A DNA stretch of 64,000 nucleotides, taken from NCBI GenBank assembly GCA_001695595.3, contig MBPM02000038.1, positions 1 through 64,000 on the forward strand, read 5' to 3'. The translations under genes and the position numbers were made by a program. Below the pieces are notes generated by a model, which was given only the letters and a program-made list of their open reading frames with translations, ran no database searches and was not told the DNA's origin. Origin of the DNA: Plasmopara viticola. Its lineage: Eukaryota; Oomycota; Peronosporomycetes; Peronosporales; Peronosporaceae. Positions 59,277 through 64,000 of the stretch are shown here, one piece after another (positions within the stretch are counted from its first letter, which is position 1; every line of letters starts with the position of its first letter).

Positions 59277-60362
59277 TTATCTGCGTCTTCCACCAGTGGC
59301 AGGAGCCGCTGGGGGACCCGCGGATGGGGCACCTCCATCACCACCAAACAGACTCAAGACGACAATAGGCAGAATAATGTACCACTGCGAAAAGCAAATA
59401 CAAACGATGTGAGCTGTGAAACCGATTGACATCATTGCGGAAATGGACACTTTTGCACGTACGTATTTGCGAAGAAAAGACTGGTTTTCCACTTCGGACT
59501 CTTCTTTGTTGTCCTCGTTTTTCACTGGGTCTACACCCTGTGGAGCACCGTCGCGCTTGACAATGACGTTTTTTGGAGGCCTGCATAAGAGAATGCACGA
59601 ATTAATTAGGCATCAAAATACGGTGCTTTTGACAAATTTGAATATACGTGACTTACATTGGACCAGCCTGCGACTTGAAGATTGTGCCAAATGGGCCAAA
59701 GTGCAGGTCCTCAAAGCTGCGATTTTCATAAAGTGTGCATTCATCCTCATCCAAATACGGCGTAAGATACTCGATTGACAAGAGCTTGCCACTAGTAGAA
59801 AGATGGAAGGCGAGGTCCTCGCGCAAACGCATTGCCAGTAGCATACACATGGGCACTGACGTCATGACGTACGGCGAGTCGGGGTCGGCCGGGTCTGCTT
59901 TTGCACGCACTGTGTATAAATTTCCATGCTTTCGTAGCGTCTCCAATTTCTCCAAGTCGTCGACGCTCAGCGTCGGCAGCGAAGAGAATGAGACCGTAGG
60001 CTGGGAGAACGACGCGCTGGCCACAATTTCCACGATGCCGCGCGGTGTGAAGATATCATCCGCAACTAGCTGATGTTCTAGCTCAAAATGAACTCGTATC
60101 TCGGGCTCCCCAATTGCTGAATCAATGCGTTCATTCTCAAATTTATCGTCAAGTTCCTCTTTGTTTCTGCAGACCAGAAATCAAAAGAAGTGTATTAGAT
60201 CTACAAGTACGGAGAAGAGTCGAGCGGGAGAGTAGACGTTTAGTAAGCAAAGTGTATACGCTACCCAAGCTCATAAAAATCAGCAGTGGCAATCGATTTC
60301 GCTAAAATCGACGCAAATACCGCGAATAACAGCGTACACGTGCGAGTACTTGACAGCGTCAT
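59277..60362 (-). CDS. EMC10: ER membrane protein complex subunit 10
   Basis: Four exons on the minus strand, 60362-60265, 60166-59657, 59580-59463 and 59384-59277, give 277 residues. Exon 1 encodes a signal peptide (TCTLLFAVFASILAKSIATA). Exon 2 encodes the luminal beta-sandwich (GEPEIRVHFELEHQL, LRKHGNLYTVRAKAD). Exons 3-4 join as SFLRKY/WYIILPIVVLSLF, matching the EMC10 FFAKYW-plus-membrane-helix signature, and the protein ends with a Gly/Pro/Ala-rich tail (GGDGGAPSAGPPAAPATGG). The EMC complex inserts membrane proteins into the ER; EMC10 is its luminal, membrane-anchored subunit. Every junction is GT-AG and keeps frame. Unspliced reading of intron 3 encodes a false extra hydrophobic stretch. 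Confidence 0.87.
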
Positions 60363-60451
60363 TTTTCCTTGTCCACAAGATTTCACGAGCATGTCACTAC
60401 ATCGAGGTTCGACGTTTAATAGTCCAATTTTGACACTTTCTCGCTAATTTA
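60363..60451. promoter_or_regulatory. Divergent promoter, EMC10 / kinesin-6
   Basis: Just 89 bp separate the ATG codons of EMC10 (60362, minus) and the kinesin-6 gene (60452, plus). On the plus strand CCAATTTTGACACTTTCTC, ending 11 bp before the kinesin ATG, contains both a CAATTTT flanking-like element and a pyrimidine-rich initiator-like stretch. The two untranslated leaders must be very short or overlap. Confidence 0.65.
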
Positions 60452-62449
60452 ATGCCCGCGTCCCTGGAACGTGAGCCTAGCGCTAGAATTCGAATCAGTG
60501 GCACACGATCACTCACATCAGAAGAAGTGAGCACTATCGTGCGCAAGCTCAGCTTTAGTGGCGCTGGTATGGATGAGTTGGAAGATGGAGAGCAGCAGGA
60601 CGGTAATGAAGAGGAAAAGCTTAAACAAAAGCCGCACGAGGGTTTTGGGATCGACGACAACAAAGTGCAGGTTGTAATTCGTCTCCGACCACTTGATGAA
60701 GCCTTGAAGGAGATAGAACAGGACTGTTTCCATGTGCTGTCGGACGTGACGCTGCTGGTGCAACCGCCTAAAACTTCGCAGGCCTATCGCTCCACAGGCA
60801 CGGCCACGAACTTTCACTTTTCGCGCATATTTCGCCAGGAAACACAACAAAAAGAGCTATTTGAGGCCACCACAAGGCCTGTGCTGGACGCAGCTTTTGA
60901 AGGCAAGAGTGGTCTCGTTTTTGCGTACGGAGTCACTAATTCTGGCAAAACTTATACAATAAGCGGCTCGAGTGAAGCGCCTGGTGTGCTACCACAGGCG
61001 CTGCAGTATGTGATGGATGAGTTGCCAAAGCGCAAAAAGGATAACAAAGAGTTGGTAACGCTAGTGACAGCTACGTATCTTGAGATTTACAATGAGAATG
61101 TGTATGACTTATTATCGCCCGCAGTTTGGAAAAGAAGAGGATTACGTGTACAAGATTGTGATGGAAAAATTCAGGTAAGAGGAGCAGTGGAGAGGCCTAT
61201 AAAGTTAGTGAAAGAAGGTTTGGAGCTGTTAGAATTGGGTCAAAAACATAAACAGATGGCCGAGACTGACTGTAACTCGGACTCGAGTCGTAGCCACTGC
61301 GTTTTCACGCTTCACTTGTATCATCAAGTGTCACGCTTTTCATCAGAGCTTCGTAGCAAAGTTTCGATTGTAGACTTAGCAGGATCCGAACGCGGTTCAA
61401 AGAGCGGCGCAACAGGGCTGCGTATGCAGGAGGCTAGCAAAATTAATGGTTCGTTGATGAACCTAATGCGCTGTTTGGAGACGTTGCGATGGAATCAGCA
61501 ACACCCACCGAGTTTGCAAAAAATGGTCCCATTTCGTGAATCTAAGCTGACTCGGCTTTTTCAAGAGAATTTAGTAGGCAACGATCGCGGTCCGCTCGTG
61601 ATGATTGTGGCGGTGAATCCTTCTAGTCACGAATTTGATGAGACTTTGCGCACCTTAAAGTATAGCGCTGTAGCGCGGGAATTAGTCAAAACACGTACGT
61701 CCAACTCTAGAAAAGCTGCCTCTGCAGCCACGTTTTACGACCTTGATGGTCGACTTAAAAAGAGAAGGCGGCAATTAGTAGAACCGCCGGCAATCGCTAA
61801 CGTGTTAAATTTACCTGTGGATTTGGGGGTAAAAGCGACTGTTTCATTACCACCGTCCAGTTTTCAGCCAAATCATCGAGTAAGTGTGTGTGCAGATTGT
61901 CGACGTCGATGGCTTGTAGAATCAAACGAAATGCCAAAGTTAGCAGAGAAAGGGACTTCACCGATGGAGTCGCAAAGGAAGGTCGCTGAAAGGGAATTGG
62001 ACTGGGTACGTACTTGTTGTGAGTGTTGTTGTCTCTTATTTATCACACTTAATTATTAATGACACCTTCAGGCCAAGCTGAAACTAGAGAATGAAGAACT
62101 TCGCGAACAAGTTGCACAAATTCAAGCAGAAAAAATGCAGTTGGAAGTGCAAATTCGTGCGGAAATTGGCAGCGAAATGCGCGAGCAGTTGCAGCAAATT
62201 CGTGGTCAATATCAAAGTATGCAGCGCCTGCAACGGGAAGATTTACCGTCTGCACGCAAAAAGCGTGAGCGTCAACATGCAGAAGAATGTGAAAAACTTC
62301 GGTCTCATGTGCAGGAGTTGCGTGAAAAAATAAGAGAATGCGAGGACGAGATGCAGCGTATCCACAAGCGCCACCAAGCAGAACTTGACAAATTGCAGCC
62401 GAAAGTTATGCCAGTGTTTGTAGAGGATGAAAATGTGTGTACTAGATAA
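60452..62449 (+). CDS. Kinesin-6 family motor (MKLP-like)
   Basis: Exons 60452-62005 and 62072-62449 (66-bp intron, GTACGT...TTCAG) give 643 residues. Motor landmarks: VVIRLRPL at 74-81, P-loop GVTNSGKT at 160-167, SSRSH at 278-282, DLAGSE at 308-313 and FRESKLTRLFQENL. The unusual P-loop with VTNSGKT in place of QTGSGKT is characteristic of kinesin-6 motors (MKLP1/KIF23, KIF20), which act at the spindle midzone and in cytokinesis. A basic neck (about 427-434, LKKRRRQL) is followed by a coiled coil in exon 2 (about 520-635). The long motor-domain insert typical of animal MKLP is short here. A CADCRRRW segment near 485 could be half of a zinc-binding site. Confidence 0.92.
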
Positions 62450-62904
62450 AGTCTTTAAAAGTGGTGTGAATAGAATCGTCTTGAAACAAAAAGAGGCTGC
62501 ACCGTTATCTTGATGCACTTCTATGTCAAAATCATGTATGTTTTTATGCTGATCGATGCGTTCTCATCCTCATTCGGTTCCAGCATCTCCAGCGTATCGG
62601 TTATCAGCTCACCCGAGATCTCGTAAGCGATACTATTGAGAAGGAATCTTATCTCCGACGTATATTTGCTGTAACACGATTAATCATATCGGCAACATCT
62701 GTCGGTTGTGGGAATCAAGCAATGGACCTATGCCTACCGCTTTTGTAAGCTGCTATAATAACAGCACACTGCTCTATTGTCACGAGATCCAAGTTTGTGC
62801 TTAATGCCAGTGTCTTTGCGGTGCATACTGTCACCGAGTTTGTTAAGCTAGGTAAACAGCTCCTTCACGCGCTAAATAGCCGGTCCAAAGAAGTTTTCGG
62901 CCGA
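62450..62904. other. Intergenic 3' region of the kinesin-6 gene
   Basis: No supported gene. It ends at the 12-bp target-site duplication ACCATCCACAAA (62905-62916) of LINE copy 3. Confidence 0.5.
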
Positions 62905-62916
62905 ACCATCCACAAA

Positions 62917-63250
62917 TTACGGGAAAAGGTTGGGGTGACGCCCTCCTTCCAAGCGCGGGGGATAAATGCTCGCGCGCTTTGGGCAGGTGCTCTCGGGCAT
63001 CTGCAGGTCTCTAACGAGTCTCACCCTCGACGCGACGGTCTTCAGCACCAGGGCGCCACATGGGCTCTTACCAAGTCAGAGCTAGACAAAATAATGGAAG
63101 ACCCTCACGACCTCGGTGCTGGCTGCACTGCCCGTCGAACGAGACCCGACGTATGCGGACACCACTCTATGCCGTAGACTAGCCAGACTGAGCCTAGCAC
63201 GTGCATAACTTGGCAACGCGATAACGTAATACAATACAATACAATACAAT
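62917..63250 (+). mobile_element. Minimal LINE derivative, copy 3 (334 bp)
   Basis: Same family as 6396-7569 and 12158-13271, reduced to three joined pieces: 62921-63052 (equivalent to 6401-6532), a patch of about 32 bp at 63053-63084 (equivalent to 7029-7060) and 63085-63226 (the last 140 bp or so before the tail). It ends in a clean AATAC pentamer run (63227-63250). It is flanked by a perfect 12-bp target-site duplication ACCATCCACAAA (62905-62916 and 63251-63262), so it appears to have been inserted in this reduced form or deleted within the copy without disturbing the ends. No coding capacity remains. Confidence 0.88.
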
Positions 63251-63262
63251 ACCATCCACAAA

Positions 63263-64000
63263 ATCCAGGTCTTTGTCCTACGCAAGCCTCCTCCCGCTAC
63301 CTTTGCTACCTTTGAGTATGTTAGACAGGCACACACTTAAGTTAATTTAAACGCAGTAGCTTTGCGCTTCTCAAAGTTCACTGCAATAGATCACAGCGCG
63401 TCTTGTACAACTCGTCTTGTATTTGCATGAGTAAGGTGATGTCGGTGTGTTGCACATGTATTATAGGTAGGACTGCCACATTAATTCACTGGTGAGACGG
63501 TGATTAATGTTAGACCAGACAAGTGAGACGTAGAGCTCATCGTCAATCGTGCTGGTCATTTCTGTCACTGAGGCCACTTTGAGATATGTTGTAAGCTACA
63601 AATGTAACCTCGACTCGTCATTCACTTGCTTATCCTGACAAGTAAGTCTATTCTCATGTTTGGCAAGCGTGACGACAAGTGCAACACTTTAAGGGCTTAT
63701 CTTTGGCTGTTGAAGCCGCTTTGACAATATAGTCGAGAACTTTAGTTTCTTGTCTCCAAAGTCTTTATCGTTCAAAGGCGGGGTGAAGGCAAATGGTCAT
63801 CTCGAATTACCTTTCGTAAGAAGAAATAACGGGGACGAGGGTGTCGTGTTAGCCTATTTTTGCCCATTTGTTCCTTCAGTTGATGAGTCTTCTCTGACTT
63901 GTCACACGAAGTTTATGTGTAGCCTTCAAAGTGAATGCACTTTCGGATTTGAAGGCAACCTTCACGGTAGTTAGTTCGGTCATACCGGTCGGCTGGCAGT
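63263..64000. other. Gene-free right edge of window
   Basis: Only short open frames (74 codons at 63750-63974, plus strand) with no recognisable similarity; that frame could be part of something continuing beyond the window. Confidence 0.45.

Noticed and set aside
59401..59525. Hydrophobic stretch after RKYVRAKV in the continuous minus-strand frame near EMC10
   Set aside because: It is intron 3 read through (59385-59462); splicing GTACGT...TTCGCAG restores the EMC10 KY-W membrane-anchor signature.
1..64000. tRNA, rRNA or other structured RNA genes
   Set aside because: I looked for tRNA B-box-like GGTTCGAATCC motifs and rRNA blocks and saw no convincing candidate; a covariance-model scan would be needed to exclude small RNAs.
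1..64000. Secondary-metabolite cluster or multi-gene defence system
   Set aside because: The genes present are housekeeping enzymes, motors, ER components and one effector; no set of neighbouring genes forms a coherent pathway beyond the paired promoters and the tandem decarboxylases.

Overview
The window is the left end of an oomycete chromosome. It opens with about 61 copies of the CCCTAAA heptamer. It also carries a secreted RxLR-dEER effector, an oomycete-style ankyrin-repeat protein, short GT-AG introns (55-95 bp) and compact gene islands between long repeat-rich, gene-free stretches. This layout fits Phytophthora or a downy mildew; the species cannot be fixed from the sequence. An apparently intact AK7-type adenylate kinase, which in other eukaryotes belongs to motile cilia, hints at a lineage that still makes flagellate zoospores (inference).

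Region by region: 1-730 is terminal telomere, a subtelomeric spacer with a short tandem array, and an interstitial telomere stub that supplies the stop codon of a probably truncated ankyrin gene (720-1643, minus). 1.6-16 kb is a repeat mosaic. It holds two internally deleted LINE copies in opposite orientation, a repeat of about 1.1 kb (R2, two long copies in inverted orientation plus a partial third), a direct duplication of about 0.6 kb (R1) and a short inverted duplication (R3). 16-23 kb holds decayed genes: two cytochrome b561-like remnants and one unrecognised remnant. 23.3-25.2 kb encodes a nuclear-looking protein with three copies of a SANT-like domain. 25.2-32.2 kb is empty apart from small palindromes.

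32.2-45.9 kb is a dense housekeeping island: AK7-like adenylate kinase, an RS-rich nuclear protein, a kinesin-12-like motor, the OST48 subunit of oligosaccharyltransferase, and a tandem pair of phosphatidylserine decarboxylase genes with identical exon structure. 45.9-56.4 kb is gene-free and contains a Ty3/Gypsy integrase fossil. 56.4-62.4 kb is a second island: the RxLR effector, a truncated P-type ATPase fragment, EMC10 and a kinesin-6 motor. A 334-bp remnant of the same LINE family follows at 62.9 kb.

Functional links: OST48 and EMC10 both act in the ER membrane on nascent glycoproteins and membrane proteins. Each shares a very short divergent promoter region with a kinesin (144 bp and 89 bp). 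The two phosphatidylserine decarboxylases make phosphatidylethanolamine, probably at the mitochondrial inner membrane. No wholly new multi-gene system is evident. The strongest unusual signals are (i) a nested series of LINE deletion derivatives, each with its own target-site duplication, (ii) an apparent old broken-and-healed chromosome end inside an ankyrin gene, (iii) a three-domain SANT-like protein of a family I cannot name, (iv) a stand-alone P-type ATPase actuator domain lacking the TGES motif, and (v) a perfect 22-bp hairpin in a gene desert. Gene models with introns were joined by eye from splice signals and reading frame.
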